A stretch of DNA of 64,000 nt from Mycolicibacterium fallax (GCF_010726955.1 NZ_AP022603.1:1364001-1428000); one strand, 5' to 3'; positions 9,964 to 19,107 are shown, counted from the stretch's first letter. Translations and numbers: made by a program. Notes: a model not told the origin generated them from the letters alone.

Positions 9964-10599
9964 TCAGCCGCCGTGCTGCCCCCGGCGCACCACGATCACG
10001 TTGTCGACCAGGTGCGCGGGCTGCCCGTCGGGCCCCACGGCGTCACGCTCGGCCGACCCGCAGCGCAGCACCTGCCAGCCCTGCCCCAGCTCCAGCCCGT
10101 CGAGCACCCGCTGCGCGCTGGGGAACTCGTGGTGGTGGGCCTGCAGCGCCGACGCCCACGGCGGAGCCTCGCCGTGGTCGACGATCAGCAGCGTGCCGCC
10201 CGGCGCGATCGCCGCCGCCGCGCGCCGCAGAATCCGCTCCCGGTCCAGGTCGGCATGCGAGTGCAGGAACTGCGCCGACACCAGGTCGAACTCCCCGTCG
10301 GGAAAGTCCGTGTTCAGGTCGCAGGGCCGGAAGTCGATCCGCGCGGCCAATTGCCCGGCGTCCGCGGCGCCGCGGGCCAGCGCGGTTTCGGAGACATCGA
10401 CGGCAACCACCTGCCAGCCGCGGGAGGCCAGCCAGATCGCGTCGGCGCCCTCCCCCGCACCCAGGTCCAGGGCGCGGCCGGGCGTCAGCTCGCCGGCGAT
10501 CTCGGCCAGCCGGGCATTGACCCGGCCGCTCCAGATCCGGTCGGACTCGCCGTAGCGCCGCTCCCACGCCGTGCGGGCGTCCTCATCCGATTCGGTCAT
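9964..10599 (-). CDS. Class I SAM-dependent methyltransferase
   Basis: 211 residues. The SAM-binding motif I LDLGAGEGADA, motif II VVAVDVS, an acidic loop FRPCDLN and the post-motif GGTLLIVDHGEA are in the expected order of the Rossmann methyltransferase fold, similar to SAM enzymes of the tellurite-resistance/thiol methyltransferase type. The substrate cannot be told. It follows the RNase HI-phosphatase gene closely; AGGTGAG overlapping that gene's stop serves as the likely ribosome-binding site, so the two are probably co-expressed. Confidence 0.8.
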   Translation of the reverse strand: MTESDEDARTAWERRYGESDRIWSGRVNARLAEIAGELTPGRALDLGAGEGADAIWLASRGWQVVAVDVSETALARGAADAGQLAARIDFRPCDLNTDFPDGEFDLVSAQFLHSHADLDRERILRRAAAAIAPGGTLLIVDHGEAPPWASALQAHHHEFPSAQRVLDGLELGQGWQVLRCGSAERDAVGPDGQPAHLVDNVIVVRRGQHGG

Positions 10600-10603
10600 T
10601 GGC

Positions 10604-11761
10604 TCACCTGCCCAGATAGTCGGTCTGATTGACCAGTCGCACCGACGACAACCCGTCGGAGTAGTACTCGGCGATGCTCAGCGACGCCAGGTCCAGGTGC
10701 AGCCGGTAGAGGATGTCCGGGCCGGCGTTGAGCGCCATCCGCAGCAGCGTCTTGATCGGCGTGACGTGCGAGACGACCAACACCGTCGCACCGCCGTACT
10801 GGGCGATCAGCCGGTTGCGGGCCCGGCGGACCCGATCGTGCACCGCATCGAAGCTCTCGCCGCCCGGCGGCACGACGGCGGTGTCGGCCAACCAGCTCCG
10901 GTGCACCTCGGGGTGCGCGGCGGCCGCCTCACCGAAGGTCAGGCCCTCCCAGCTGCCGAAGTCCGTCTCGATGAGGTCCTCATCGACGGTGACGGGCAGC
11001 CCCAGCGCGTCGGCCGTCGCGGTGGCGGTCTGCCGGGCCCGCTCCAGCGGGGAACTCACCACCGCGGCGATGCCGCCGCGCGAGGACAGATAGGAGGCGG
11101 CCGAAAGTGCCTGCCGTCGACCCAATTCGGTCAGTTCCGGGTTCCCGCGTCCGGAATAGCGGCGCTGCACCGACAGTTCGGTCTGACCGTGCCGCAGCAG
11201 CAACAGCCGGGTCGGCACGCCTTGGGCTCCGGTCCAGCCCGGCGCCTTGAGCGCCGAATCTTCCTTCGTACCAGCCGGTTCCGCCGCAGCCGGTTTGGCC
11301 GCAGCCGGTTCGGCCGCAGCCGCGGGCTTCTTGGCGGCGGGGTTCTTGACCGGCAGCCCGGCGGCGGCATCCATCGCCTCGTTGGCCAGCCGGTCGGCGT
11401 GCTTGTTGCGTTCCCGGGGAATCCAGCGGTAGGAGACGGTGTCGAACCGGGCCGCGATGGCGCGGGCCTGCCGGTGCAGTTCGGCCAGGTCGGGGTGCTT
11501 GACCTTCCACCGCCCGGACATCTGCTCGACGATGAGTTTGGAATCCATGTACACCTCGACCGTGGAGGCGCCGAGGTCGGCGGCCTCGGTCAAACCCGCG
11601 ATCAGCCCGCGGTATTCGGCGACGTTGTTGGTCGCCCGCCCGATCGCCGATTTGCTCTCGGCCAGCACCCTCGAGCGGTCCGCGGAGAACACCACCGCAC
11701 CGAACCCGGCCGGCCCCGGATTGCCCCGCGATCCGCCGTCGGCCTCGACGATTACCCGCAC
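10604..11761 (-). CDS. Bifunctional ribonuclease H / acid phosphatase (Rv2228c-like)
   Basis: 385 residues, a fusion of two enzymes. The N-terminal RNase HI domain (about 1-140) shows EADGGSRGNPGPAG and the acidic residues of NNVAEYRGL and VYMDSKL; it removes RNA from RNA-DNA hybrids. After an Ala/Pro/Lys-rich linker comes a histidine-phosphatase domain (CobC-like) with LLRHGQTELS and the second histidine in VVSHVTPIK. The GTG start is six bases after the upstream stop, with AAGGA before it. This is the usual mycobacterial architecture; the linker is unusually long and repetitive. Confidence 0.9.
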   Translation of the reverse strand: MRVIVEADGGSRGNPGPAGFGAVVFSADRSRVLAESKSAIGRATNNVAEYRGLIAGLTEAADLGASTVEVYMDSKLIVEQMSGRWKVKHPDLAELHRQARAIAARFDTVSYRWIPRERNKHADRLANEAMDAAAGLPVKNPAAKKPAAAAEPAAAKPAAAEPAGTKEDSALKAPGWTGAQGVPTRLLLLRHGQTELSVQRRYSGRGNPELTELGRRQALSAASYLSSRGGIAAVVSSPLERARQTATATADALGLPVTVDEDLIETDFGSWEGLTFGEAAAAHPEVHRSWLADTAVVPPGGESFDAVHDRVRRARNRLIAQYGGATVLVVSHVTPIKTLLRMALNAGPDILYRLHLDLASLSIAEYYSDGLSSVRLVNQTDYLGR

Positions 11762-11766
11762 CGCGG

Positions 11767-12492
11767 TCAGTCCTTGATCCGCAACAGGATTGCCCCGCAC
11801 TCCGGGCAGCGCAGCACGTCGTCGTCGGCCGCCGCGGCAATGCGGGCGGACTCGCCGCGGTCGATCTCGATCCGGCAGGCACCGCAGTGCCGGCCCCGCA
11901 GCACCCCGGCGCCGACCCCATTGGCCGCGCGCTGACGCTCGTACAGCGCCAGCAGATCCGCGTCCAGCTCCCCGGTCAGCTCGGCCCGGGAGTTCTCCCA
12001 GTGCGCCCGAACCTCATTCACCTCGGTGCGGGCCCGGTCGCGCGCCCCCTCGGCATCACGCAGGTCATTGCGGGTCTGGTCCAGTTCGTCGGTGGCCTCG
12101 GCGTGCCGCGCCGCAAGCGACTCACGCTGCTCCATGATCTCCAGCTCGGCGTCCTCCAGATCGGACTGCCGGCGCTCCAGGGTCTGCAGCTCGTGGGCGA
12201 GTTCGGCCTGCTGCTTGTCGTTGACACCGGAGTCCAGCAGCGCGCGGTCCCGATCTTCCCGCTTGCGCACACCGTCGATCTCGTTCTCCAGCTTGGCAAT
12301 CGCGCCGTCGAGATCGGCCAGCGCAATGCTGACCGCCGCGACCGCGTCCTCGGCGGCGGTGACCGCGATCAGCAGCTCATCGACCCGCTGCTGCTCCACC
12401 AGGGTCTTCGCGCGATGCCCGATCCGGGCCAGCTCGGCATCGTTGTCGACCAGTTGACGCAGACGACGCTGTTGCGTCACTTCGGCTTTCAT
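11767..12492 (-). CDS. Coiled-coil zinc-ribbon protein (Rv2229c-like, C4-type)
   Basis: 241 residues: a long charged coiled coil (about 30-180) then a C-terminal zinc ribbon with CGAC and CPECG cysteine pairs. The family is widespread in actinobacteria and sits next to NIF3 and RNase H genes; structural relatives resemble nucleic-acid-binding or flagellar chaperone-like hairpins, but the function is unknown. Its start codon overlaps the NIF3 stop (TGATG), so translation is probably coupled, and the RNase H gene follows after five bases. Confidence 0.85.
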   Translation of the reverse strand: MKAEVTQQRRLRQLVDNDAELARIGHRAKTLVEQQRVDELLIAVTAAEDAVAAVSIALADLDGAIAKLENEIDGVRKREDRDRALLDSGVNDKQQAELAHELQTLERRQSDLEDAELEIMEQRESLAARHAEATDELDQTRNDLRDAEGARDRARTEVNEVRAHWENSRAELTGELDADLLALYERQRAANGVGAGVLRGRHCGACRIEIDRGESARIAAAADDDVLRCPECGAILLRIKD

Positions 12493-13628
12493 CAGAAGTC
12501 CCCTCGGGATTGGGCGTGCAGGTTCCAGGGATCGGTACGGATATCACAGACGTCGACCGGCAGCCGGTCCCCGAACGCGCCGCGCAGCAGCCCGGCGGCC
12601 TGCGCGCACCACGGGAATTCGCTGGCCCAGTGCGCGACGTCGACCAGCGCCATCGGCGCGGTGCGGCGCTGCTCGTCGGCGGGATGGTGGCGCAGGTCGG
12701 AGGTGAGGTAGACATCCACCCCGGCCCGGGCGGCGGCACCGAGCATCGAGTCCCCGGACCCGCCGGACACCGCGACGCGCGAGACCAGCGCGTCGGGATC
12801 ACCGCTGGCGCGCACCCCCCAGCTGGTGGCGGGCAGCCGGGCGCCGGCGCGGGCGACGAACTGGGCCAGCGACTCCGGCTCGGGCAGCTCACCGATCCGG
12901 CCGATCCCGACACCCGAGGGCAGGCCGGCCAGCGCGAAGACGTCGAACGCGGGCTCCTCGTAGGGGTGTGCGGTGCGCAGGGCGGCCAGGATCGGCGCCC
13001 GCAGCCGGGCCGGGGCGATCACCTCGATGCGGTCCTCGGCCAGCCGTTCCACCCGCCCGACGGTCCCGACGGCCGGCGCGGCGCCGTCGTGCGGCAGGAA
13101 CTGCCCGGCGCCGGCGACGCTCCAGCTGCACCGCGAGTAGTCGCCGATCTGGCCGGCGCCTGCCCCGAACATCGCCGCGCGCACCGACTCGGCGTCGGCG
13201 GCCGGCACGAAGACCACCCACTTGTCCAGGTCGGGCCCAGCCGGGACGGGCTCCAGCACGCCGGTGACGGTCACACCCAGGGTTTCGGCGAGCGCATCGG
13301 AGACCCCGGGCGCCGCGGCGTCGGCGTTGGTGTGCGCGGTGAACAGCGCCCGCGAGGTGCGGATCAGCCGGTGGATCAGCGCGCCCTTGGCGGTCGAGGC
13401 GGCGACGGTGTCGACGCCGCGCAGCAGCAACGGGTGGTGGGCCAGCAGCAGGCCGCCGTCGGGCACCCGCGCGATGACCTGCTCGGTGGCGTCGACGGCG
13501 ACGGTGACCGAGGTGACCGGCTCGGCCGGGTCTCCGCACACCAGACCCACCGAATCCCAGGACTGCGCCAGCGCCGGCGGATAGGCCGCCTCCAACACCG
13601 CGATGACCTCGGAAAGACGGATGGACAC
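12492..13628 (-). CDS. NIF3/YbgI-like metal-binding protein (GTP cyclohydrolase I type 2 family, Rv2230c-like)
   Basis: 378 residues with GTG start, length equal to the mycobacterial family. NIF3 halves are split by an inserted PII-like domain (about 130-235). Metal ligands are seen in [21 protein letters not shown] and the C-terminal [10 protein letters not shown]. Members are annotated as GTP cyclohydrolase I type 2, but many have no proven activity. First gene of a leftward operon with the zinc-ribbon, RNase H and methyltransferase genes; divergent from the HAD gene with 42 bp between. The cobC gene that I recall next to it in M. tuberculosis is absent here. Confidence 0.85.
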   Translation of the reverse strand: MSIRLSEVIAVLEAAYPPALAQSWDSVGLVCGDPAEPVTSVTVAVDATEQVIARVPDGGLLLAHHPLLLRGVDTVAASTAKGALIHRLIRTSRALFTAHTNADAAAPGVSDALAETLGVTVTGVLEPVPAGPDLDKWVVFVPAADAESVRAAMFGAGAGQIGDYSRCSWSVAGAGQFLPHDGAAPAVGTVGRVERLAEDRIEVIAPARLRAPILAALRTAHPYEEPAFDVFALAGLPSGVGIGRIGELPEPESLAQFVARAGARLPATSWGVRASGDPDALVSRVAVSGGSGDSMLGAAARAGVDVYLTSDLRHHPADEQRRTAPMALVDVAHWASEFPWCAQAAGLLRGAFGDRLPVDVCDIRTDPWNLHAQSRGDF

Positions 13629-13670
13629 CTTGCAAACAGTAGTGGTCGCCGCATCGGGGACAATGGAGGC

Positions 13671-14351
13671 GTGACCGATCTGCGCTGCGACACCCGACCC
13701 GATCTGGTGCTGTTTGATCTCGACGGCACGCTCACCGATTCCGCACCCGGGATCGTGGCGAGTTTCCGTCATGCCATGACCGAGGTCGGCGCCGACGGCG
13801 TCGTTGCCGACGACGATGCCGCACTGGCCACCCGGATCGTCGGGCCGCCGATGCACGAAACCATGACTGAGCTGGGCCTCGGCGGCGCCGACGGGGCGGC
13901 GATGGCGGCCTACCGCGCGCATTACACCAGCCACGGCTGGTCGATGAACGCCCCGTTCGACGGGGTGGCCGAGCTGCTCGTCGACCTGCGGGACGCCGGG
14001 GTGCGGCTGGCGGTGGCGACCTCGAAGGCCGAGCCGGCCGCGCGCCGCATCCTGGCGCACTTCGGCCTCGACGGGCACTTCGAGGTGATCGCCGGGGCCA
14101 GCGTCGACGGCGTCCGCTCGGCGAAGACCGATGTGGTGGCGCACGCGCTGGCCCAGCTGGGGCCGCTGCCGGAGCGGGTACTGATGGTCGGTGACCGCAG
14201 CCACGACGTGGCGGGGGCCGCCGACCACGGCATCGACACCGTCGTCGTCGAATGGGGCTACGGCCGGACCGATTTCGACGGTGACGAGCCGGCACCGGGG
14301 GCCGGGTTCGTCGCCGACGTCACCGAGCTGCGCGAGGTGCTCGGTGTCTGA
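13671..14351 (+). CDS. ptkA: HAD-superfamily hydrolase (PtkA/Rv2232-like)
   Basis: 226 residues with the HAD motifs [10 protein letters not shown] (nucleophile and acid aspartates), VATSKAE, and VGDRSHDV. The M. tuberculosis equivalent, PtkA, is reported as an unusual tyrosine kinase whose partner is PtpA, encoded next door. This copy is shorter at the N-terminus than the M. tuberculosis protein as I recall it. The GTG start has GGAGG only one base away, so a longer or leaderless form is possible. Its stop overlaps the ptpA start. Confidence 0.8.
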   Translation: MTDLRCDTRPDLVLFDLDGTLTDSAPGIVASFRHAMTEVGADGVVADDDAALATRIVGPPMHETMTELGLGGADGAAMAAYRAHYTSHGWSMNAPFDGVAELLVDLRDAGVRLAVATSKAEPAARRILAHFGLDGHFEVIAGASVDGVRSAKTDVVAHALAQLGPLPERVLMVGDRSHDVAGAADHGIDTVVVEWGYGRTDFDGDEPAPGAGFVADVTELREVLGV

Positions 14352-14820
14352 GCTGCATGTGACGTTCGTCTGCTCGGGCAACATCTGCCGTTCCCCGATG
14401 GCGGAGAAGATGTTCGCCCACCAGCTGGCCGAGCGCGGGCTGGCCGACCGGGTGCGGGTGTCCAGCGCCGGGACCGGCGGCTGGCACGCCGGCGACGGCG
14501 CCGACGACCGGGCCGTGCAGGTCCTTGTCGGGCACGGCTATCCGGGCGAGCACCGGGCGGCCCAGCTCGACGAGGATCACCTGTCGGCCGATCTGGTCAT
14601 CGCGCTGGGCCGCAACCACGAGCGGCACCTGCGCCATCACGGCGTGGACCCGCAGCGGCTGCGGATGCTGCGCTCCTTCGACCCGCGCTCCGGCGCGCAC
14701 CCCGACGACGTCGAGGACCCCTACTACGGCGGCCTGGCCGACTTCGAGGAGACCTTCACCGTCATCGCCGCGGCACTGCCCGGGCTGCACGCCTGGGTGG
14801 ACGAGCGCCTGGGGCAGTGA
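14344..14820 (+). CDS. ptpA: Low-molecular-weight protein tyrosine phosphatase
   Basis: 158 residues. The phosphate-binding loop CSGNICRSP (C10 to R16) near the N-terminus and the acid loop DPYYGG in the C-terminal third define the LMW-PTP family. M. tuberculosis PtpA is exported to the host cell and blocks phagosome acidification; in this organism only the enzyme activity can be inferred. The GTG start overlaps the HAD gene stop by eight bases, which indicates translational coupling. Confidence 0.92.
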   Translation: MSELHVTFVCSGNICRSPMAEKMFAHQLAERGLADRVRVSSAGTGGWHAGDGADDRAVQVLVGHGYPGEHRAAQLDEDHLSADLVIALGRNHERHLRHHGVDPQRLRMLRSFDPRSGAHPDDVEDPYYGGLADFEETFTVIAAALPGLHAWVDERLGQ

Positions 14821-14821
14821 C

Positions 14822-15733
14822 ATGCGCCGGCTGAAGATGCTGTTGCAGCCGAGTTGGCTGGCGCTGGCGGCGGTCGCGTTGCTGTTCACCTACCTGTGTT
14901 TCACCGTGCTGGCGCCCTGGCAGCTGGGCAAGAACGCCCGGGTGTCCAAGGAGAACCACCAGATCGACGTGTCGCTGACCGCCGACCCGGTTCCGGTGAC
15001 CGATCTGCTGCCGCACCAGGATTCGACCGCGCCCGAACAGCAGTGGCGCCGGGTGACGGCGACGGGTCACTACCTGCCGGACAAGCAGGCACTGGCCCGG
15101 CTGCGGGTCATTCAGGGCGCCCCGATGTTTGAGGTGCTGGTGCCGTTCGCCGTCGACGGCGGACCGACGGTGCTGGTCGACCGCGGCTGGGTGGCCCCGC
15201 TGGAGGGCTCCCGGCCGCCGGCGATCGAGCCCGCGCCGGAGGGTCGGGTGAGCATCGCGGCGCGGCTGCGTGACGCCGAGATCGCCCCGCCGGACAAGAA
15301 GCCGTTCACCGCCGACGGCTCGCTGCAGGTGTACGCCATCGATCCGACCCAGCTGTCCGGGCTGGTCGACGTGCCGCTGGCCGGGGCCTACCTGCAGTTG
15401 GAGGCCGACCAGCCCGGCGGCCTGGGGGTCATCGAGCTGCCGCACCTGGACGCCGGGCCGTTCCTGTCCTACGGCATCCAGTGGATCGCGTTCGGCATCG
15501 TCGCCCCGATCGGGCTGGGGTATTTCATCTACTCCGAGGTCAAGGTGCGCCGGCGGGAACGGGAAAATCGGGAACTCCTCGATGCCGCCGCCGACGACGA
15601 GGCCAACCGCCCCAACACCGACGACGAAGACGCCGCTCCGGGCACCGAGGACACCCGGGCACCCGCCCCGGAGTCGGTGCAGCAGGCCCGCGTCGAGCAG
15701 AAGCTCACCGACCGGTACGGCCGGCGCCGATAG
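14822..15733 (+). CDS. SURF1-family cytochrome oxidase assembly protein (Rv2235-like)
   Basis: 303 residues with two membrane helices (about 10-32 and 220-242) enclosing an extracytoplasmic domain, the SURF1 layout. Signatures PWQLGKN after the first helix, VLVDRGWV and GYFIYSEV in the second helix region fit. SURF1 helps assemble cytochrome c oxidase. The hydrophilic tail is long and acidic. The gene begins one base after the ptpA stop and its last 29 bases overlap the convergent cobD gene. Confidence 0.88.
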   Translation: MRRLKMLLQPSWLALAAVALLFTYLCFTVLAPWQLGKNARVSKENHQIDVSLTADPVPVTDLLPHQDSTAPEQQWRRVTATGHYLPDKQALARLRVIQGAPMFEVLVPFAVDGGPTVLVDRGWVAPLEGSRPPAIEPAPEGRVSIAARLRDAEIAPPDKKPFTADGSLQVYAIDPTQLSGLVDVPLAGAYLQLEADQPGGLGVIELPHLDAGPFLSYGIQWIAFGIVAPIGLGYFIYSEVKVRRRERENRELLDAAADDEANRPNTDDEDAAPGTEDTRAPAPESVQQARVEQKLTDRYGRRR

Positions 15734-16661
15734 CCAGCAGCAGTCCCGCCGCAAGCGCGGCGGCCGCGCACTGGACCAGGGTCGACAGTCGCGCCGCCCG
15801 GCGCAGGTCGGCCGACCCCGGCGGGTCACCGTCACCGAGGGTGGGCCGGATCTCCAGGCCGTGGTGGTACGGGGTCGGCCCGCCCAGCCGAACGCCCAGC
15901 GCCCCGGCGAACGCGGCCTCCACCACCCCGGCGTTCGGGCTGGGGTGCCGGGCCGCGTCGCGGCGCCAGGCCCGGATCGCCGCCGCCGGTGAGCCGCCCA
16001 CCGCCGGCGCGCACGCGACGACCAGCGCCGCGCAGACCCGGGCCGGCAGGTAGTTCGCCAGGTCGTCGAATCGGGCCGCGGCCCAGCCGAACCGGGTGTA
16101 GCGCGGCGAGCGGTAGCCGACCATCGCGTCCAGGGTGTTGGCGCCGCGGTAGACCAGCACCCCGGGCACCCCGCCGACCGCGGCCCACACCAGCGGCGCG
16201 ACGGCGGCGTCGGAGGTGTTCTCGGCGACCGATTCCAGCGCGGCCCGGGCCAGCCCATCGGCATCCAGGGTAGCCGGGTCGCGCCCGCACAGCGACGGCA
16301 GCAACCCGCGCGCGGCGTCCAGATCCCCGGCGTCGAGCAGGTCCGCCAGCTGCGTCCCGGTGCGGGCCAGCGAGCGTCCACCCAGGGCGACCCAGGTGGC
16401 CGCGGCCAGCGCGGCGGCGGCTCCGGCCGGCCGGCGTCCGGCGGCGCTCTCGGCCGCCGCTCCCCCGGCCGCCAGCGCGCCGAGCAGCACCGCGACGTGC
16501 AGCACCCCGGCCCCGCGACTGTCCCGGTAGGTCAGTGTCTCCAACCCCGCCGCGGCGGCCCCGAAGCCGGCCACCGGATGCCCGCGGCGCGGATCACCCA
16601 GCGCCCGGTCGGCGAGGTAGCCGGTGAGCAGGCCGATCGCCCGGGGTCTCGTCGCTGGCAC
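15705..16661 (-). CDS. cobD: Adenosylcobinamide-phosphate synthase (CobD/CbiB)
   Basis: 318 residues, strongly hydrophobic, with the conserved SVAENTSDAAVAPLVWA motif, YRGANTLDAMVGY and SPNAGVVEAAFAGALGVRLGG typical of CobD/CbiB. The enzyme attaches aminopropanol to adenosylcobyric acid in the membrane, a late step of cobalamin synthesis. GTG start. It converges on SURF1 with a 29-bp overlap. No cobalamin riboswitch is seen upstream. Confidence 0.9.
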   Translation of the reverse strand: MPATRPRAIGLLTGYLADRALGDPRRGHPVAGFGAAAAGLETLTYRDSRGAGVLHVAVLLGALAAGGAAAESAAGRRPAGAAAALAAATWVALGGRSLARTGTQLADLLDAGDLDAARGLLPSLCGRDPATLDADGLARAALESVAENTSDAAVAPLVWAAVGGVPGVLVYRGANTLDAMVGYRSPRYTRFGWAAARFDDLANYLPARVCAALVVACAPAVGGSPAAAIRAWRRDAARHPSPNAGVVEAAFAGALGVRLGGPTPYHHGLEIRPTLGDGDPPGSADLRRAARLSTLVQCAAAALAAGLLLAIGAGRTGR

Positions 16662-16721
16662 CGGGGCAGCTTCTCACAGCCGCGCGGGGCATCGGCCGGC
16701 CGGAACGTAGGTTCTTCAACC

Positions 16722-17678
16722 ATGAGGATCGGTTTGATGGTCGGCTCCGACCGGGAGCGTTCGCGCGCGGATCGGCTGTCCGGGCTGTTGGAGGATGCCC
16801 GCGGCGCCGAGGCGGCCGGCCTCGCGTCGTTCTGGATGCCGCAGGTCCCGGGTTACCTGGACGCGCTGACCGCCGTCGCGCTGATCGGTCAGGTGACCGA
16901 ACACATCGAACTCGGCACCGCGGTGCTGCCCATCCAGACCCGGCACCCGCTGATCATGGCGCAGCAGGCGCTGACCACCGACCTGGCCTGCGGCGACCGG
17001 CTCGCCCTCGGCCTGGGCCCGTCGCACCACTGGATCATCAGCGATCAGCTGGGCCTGTCCTACGACCGGCCGGCCCGGCTGGTCCGGGACTATCTCGAGG
17101 TGCTGACCGCATCGGTCACCGGGCCCGGACCGGTGCGGGTGCGCAACGACAGCTATGCCGTCGACGCGACGATCGACGTCGCCGAGGCGCCGACGATGCC
17201 GATTCTGCTTGCGGCGCTGGGGAACACGATGTTGCGGCTGGCCGGCGAGCGGGCCGGCGGAACCATCCTGTGGATGGCCGACGAGCGCACCATCGCCGAC
17301 CATGTGGTGCCGCGCATCACCGCCGCCGCCGACGGTGCCGGCCGGCCGGCACCGCGGATCGTCGCGGGCGTGCCGGTCGCACTGTGCGCGGCCGGCGAGG
17401 TCGACCGGGCCCGCCGGTATGCCAGCGAGGTGCTCGGGCACGCCGAGCTCTCGCCGAACTACCTGCGGCTGTTGGAGCACGGCGACGCCCGGGACGTCGG
17501 CGACACCATGGCCGCCGGCGACGAGGCCGCCGTGGCCGCCCGGCTGCGTCGCTACCGGGATGCCGGGGTCACCGACCTGGCCGCCCGGATCGTGCCGCTT
17601 GGCGACGACGCGGCGGCCCGGGCCCGATCACGCGCACGCACCCAGGAGTTCCTGGCCTCGATCGCCGCCGGCCGGTAG
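16722..17678 (+). CDS. LLM-class F420-dependent oxidoreductase (Rv2237-like)
   Basis: 318 residues with the bacterial-luciferase-like TIM-barrel pattern: MRIGLMVG at the start, ELGTAVLPIQTRHP and LGLGPSHHW. Such mycobacterial proteins usually use coenzyme F420. The substrate is unknown. The ATG has no Shine-Dalgarno sequence and may be read from a near-leaderless transcript. This is the last chromosomal gene before the integrated element; its stop is 38 bases from attL. Confidence 0.85.
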   Translation: MRIGLMVGSDRERSRADRLSGLLEDARGAEAAGLASFWMPQVPGYLDALTAVALIGQVTEHIELGTAVLPIQTRHPLIMAQQALTTDLACGDRLALGLGPSHHWIISDQLGLSYDRPARLVRDYLEVLTASVTGPGPVRVRNDSYAVDATIDVAEAPTMPILLAALGNTMLRLAGERAGGTILWMADERTIADHVVPRITAAADGAGRPAPRIVAGVPVALCAAGEVDRARRYASEVLGHAELSPNYLRLLEHGDARDVGDTMAAGDEAAVAARLRRYRDAGVTDLAARIVPLGDDAAARARSRARTQEFLASIAAGR

Positions 17679-17716
17679 CTCATTACTGCGCCCGCTCAGC
17701 AGACCGGCGAATGATT

Positions 17717-17782
17717 CCTTCGAACTGCACGAACATTGGTGGGCGCGACAGGTATCGAACCTGCGACCGCTGGTGTGTAAAA
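17717..17782. repeat. attL: 66-bp direct repeat with tRNA-Val 3' half
   Basis: Identical over 66 bases to 42,423-42,488. It holds the tRNA 3' half from the anticodon loop to CCA plus 20 bases of downstream sequence. Identity stops sharply on both sides, so these are the recombination products attL and attR. The tRNA fragment here lacks the 5' half and cannot make a tRNA. Confidence 0.95.
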
Positions 17783-17875
17783 GCCACGATACGACGTTTC
17801 CGCAGGTCGCCGCTAAACGCCGCGTGCTGGCGACCTGGGCTTTTGCGTCGGATCGTCCACCGCGCCCGGACAAAA

Positions 17876-17940
17876 TGGGTCATCGGTGGGTCATCGGTGG
17901 GTCATCGGTGGGTCATCGGTGGGTCATCGGTGGGTCACCC
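17876..17940. repeat. Five and a half 11-bp repeats just inside attL (candidate integrase arm sites)
   Basis: TGGGTCATCGG occurs five times head-to-tail (17,876-17,930) followed by a partial TGGGTCA. The same unit recurs next to attR at 42,324-42,385 and I noticed it nowhere else in the window. Position and shared sequence suggest binding sites for the integrase N-terminal arm domain or for the excisionase. They lie 94 bases from the att core. The rest of 17,783-17,986 has no gene. Confidence 0.7.
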
Positions 17941-17986
17941 GTACCGTCGCATCAACTCCTTTCTCCCCCAAACCCTGGAGGCCCCG

Positions 17987-18181
17987 ATGTACCCCGAACT
18001 CTCCCGCGTCGCCCTCACCCGCCCGGTCCCCGCATATGGCCTCCCCGCTGGCACCGTCGGCGCCGTCGTCGGCGCGTACTCCGACGGGGTCGGCTATGAG
18101 GTGGAATTCGTGGCCGCCGACGGCCGCACCATCGCCGTGCTCACCCTGACCGCCGACGACCTCGCCGCGGTGCCGGGCTGA
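17987..18181 (+). CDS. DUF4926 small protein
   Basis: 64 residues. The sequence runs VALTRPVPAYGLPAGTVGAVV, then YEVEFV and LTLTADDL, the pattern of DUF4926, a small beta-rich family of unknown role often seen near toxin or mobile genes. GGAG lies six bases before the ATG. It is the element's leftmost gene and stands alone between the arm repeats and a bidirectional terminator. No partner toxin is visible. Confidence 0.75.
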   Translation: MYPELSRVALTRPVPAYGLPAGTVGAVVGAYSDGVGYEVEFVAADGRTIAVLTLTADDLAAVPG

Positions 18182-18190
18182 GAACAGAGA

Positions 18191-18222
18191 CCGGCCCGGA
18201 TCCAGCAGCGGATCCGGGCCGG
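18191..18222. terminator. Bidirectional hairpin terminator
   Basis: CCGGCCCGGATCC and GGATCCGGGCCGG form a perfect 13-bp stem with a six-base loop, placed between the convergent DUF4926 gene and the end of the leftward transfer operon. Confidence 0.75.
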
Positions 18223-18235
18223 TTCTGGGTGGCGG

Positions 18236-18850
18236 TTAGGGCACGGGCAGGCAGCGGCCGCGGGCCCGGTCCCACGCGTAGTTCCAGCCGTCGGGCCGCT
18301 TGCAAACGCCCTCGCCCAGCGGCTCCGCGGGCAGCTGCTCCGCGCCACCGCAGCGCTCATCGCCGGCGACGACCCGGTCGGTGCCGTGCTGCAAGTACCC
18401 GCCGACCGGATCATCGAGCAGCCAGCGGCGGCCGTCGATCACGGCGTAGTCCACGCACTTCGACGTCTGCGTGTCCCAGCCGCTCATCACCCGCGCGGAG
18501 TCCGCGCCGGTCGGATCCTCGCCCTCGGCGGGGACGCAGCCCATGTTGGGCAGCGGGTCCAGCAGCTGCACCCGCGTATCCGCGCGACTGTCCAGAAAAA
18601 CCCCGTAAACCTGCGCGCCGAGGTGCAGCTCAAACCGCGAGCCGCAGACGCCGTCACTGGCCCGCAGCACGGGCCCATCCGGGAACACTGGCAGCGCGAC
18701 GACGACCTCCTCCCGCCCCGCCTGGCGCCCCTGCTGCTTGCCCACCGCCAGCCCCGCCGCCAGGACCCCTCCGACCACCGCGACGGCCAGCACCGCGGCG
18801 GCCGTGGCGCGCACCCGAGGCCGGCGCGCGAACCCCATCACCTTCTGCAT
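18236..18850 (-). CDS. Secreted or membrane-anchored cysteine-containing protein, unknown function
   Basis: 204 residues. The ATG at 18,850 is chosen for AAAGGAGGAG upstream. A single N-terminal hydrophobic segment (about 11-35) follows basic residues, then an extracytoplasmic domain with six or more cysteines (GVCGSRF, MGCVP, KCVDYAV, RCGGAE, GVCKR, RCLPVP), probably disulphide bonded. Last gene of the leftward operon headed by the membrane lipoprotein and FtsK-like genes, so a surface role in transfer or mating-pair contact is inferred. Its start overlaps the previous stop by one base. No family recognised. Confidence 0.7.
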   Translation of the reverse strand: MQKVMGFARRPRVRATAAAVLAVAVVGGVLAAGLAVGKQQGRQAGREEVVVALPVFPDGPVLRASDGVCGSRFELHLGAQVYGVFLDSRADTRVQLLDPLPNMGCVPAEGEDPTGADSARVMSGWDTQTSKCVDYAVIDGRRWLLDDPVGGYLQHGTDRVVAGDERCGGAEQLPAEPLGEGVCKRPDGWNYAWDRARGRCLPVP

Positions 18851-19107
18851 CACTTTCCCTCCTCCTTTGTGTTGCAACAGTTGCTGGGCCAGGCCCCGGC
18901 GGGCAGCGCATCCGGCACCGCCGCCGCCCCCGCCGGGGGCACCACTTCCACCTGCACCGGGGCCTGCCGGTGCGTGGCGTTCAGCGTGATGCTCGCCGCC
19001 AGCAACGCGGCGATCAGCACCAGCAGCAGGGCCGTCAGCGGCCGGCGGCGTACCACCGCGCCCAGCCCCCGCAACTCAGTACGCGCGTTGCGCATCACGT
19101 CGCGCAT
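18850..19107 (-). CDS. Small single-pass membrane protein
   Basis: 85 residues: basic N-terminus (RNARTELRGLG), one membrane helix (about 24-45), then a short extracytoplasmic tail ending in a cysteine pair (SNCCN). GGGAGG precedes the ATG. It overlaps both neighbours in TGATG arrangements, so translation of the three genes is coupled. Small membrane proteins of this kind are common downstream of Tra genes in actinomycete conjugative elements (Spd-like); function is inferred from position only. Confidence 0.65.
   Translation of the reverse strand: MRDVMRNARTELRGLGAVVRRRPLTALLLVLIAALLAASITLNATHRQAPVQVEVVPPAGAAAVPDALPAGAWPSNCCNTKEEGK

Noticed and set aside
16662..16721. Cobalamin riboswitch upstream of cobD
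   Set aside because: The 60-base gap is too short and has no B12-box sequence.
17713..17800. ORFs reading through the att sites with a WARQVSNLRPLVC segment on both sides
   Set aside because: This is translation of the tRNA-Val sequence, a well-known annotation artefact, not a protein.
17876..17940. CRISPR array
   Set aside because: The 11-bp units are contiguous with no spacers, and no cas genes are present.
17987..18181. DUF4926 gene as antitoxin or immunity gene
   Set aside because: No toxin is next to it; it is alone between repeats and a terminator.
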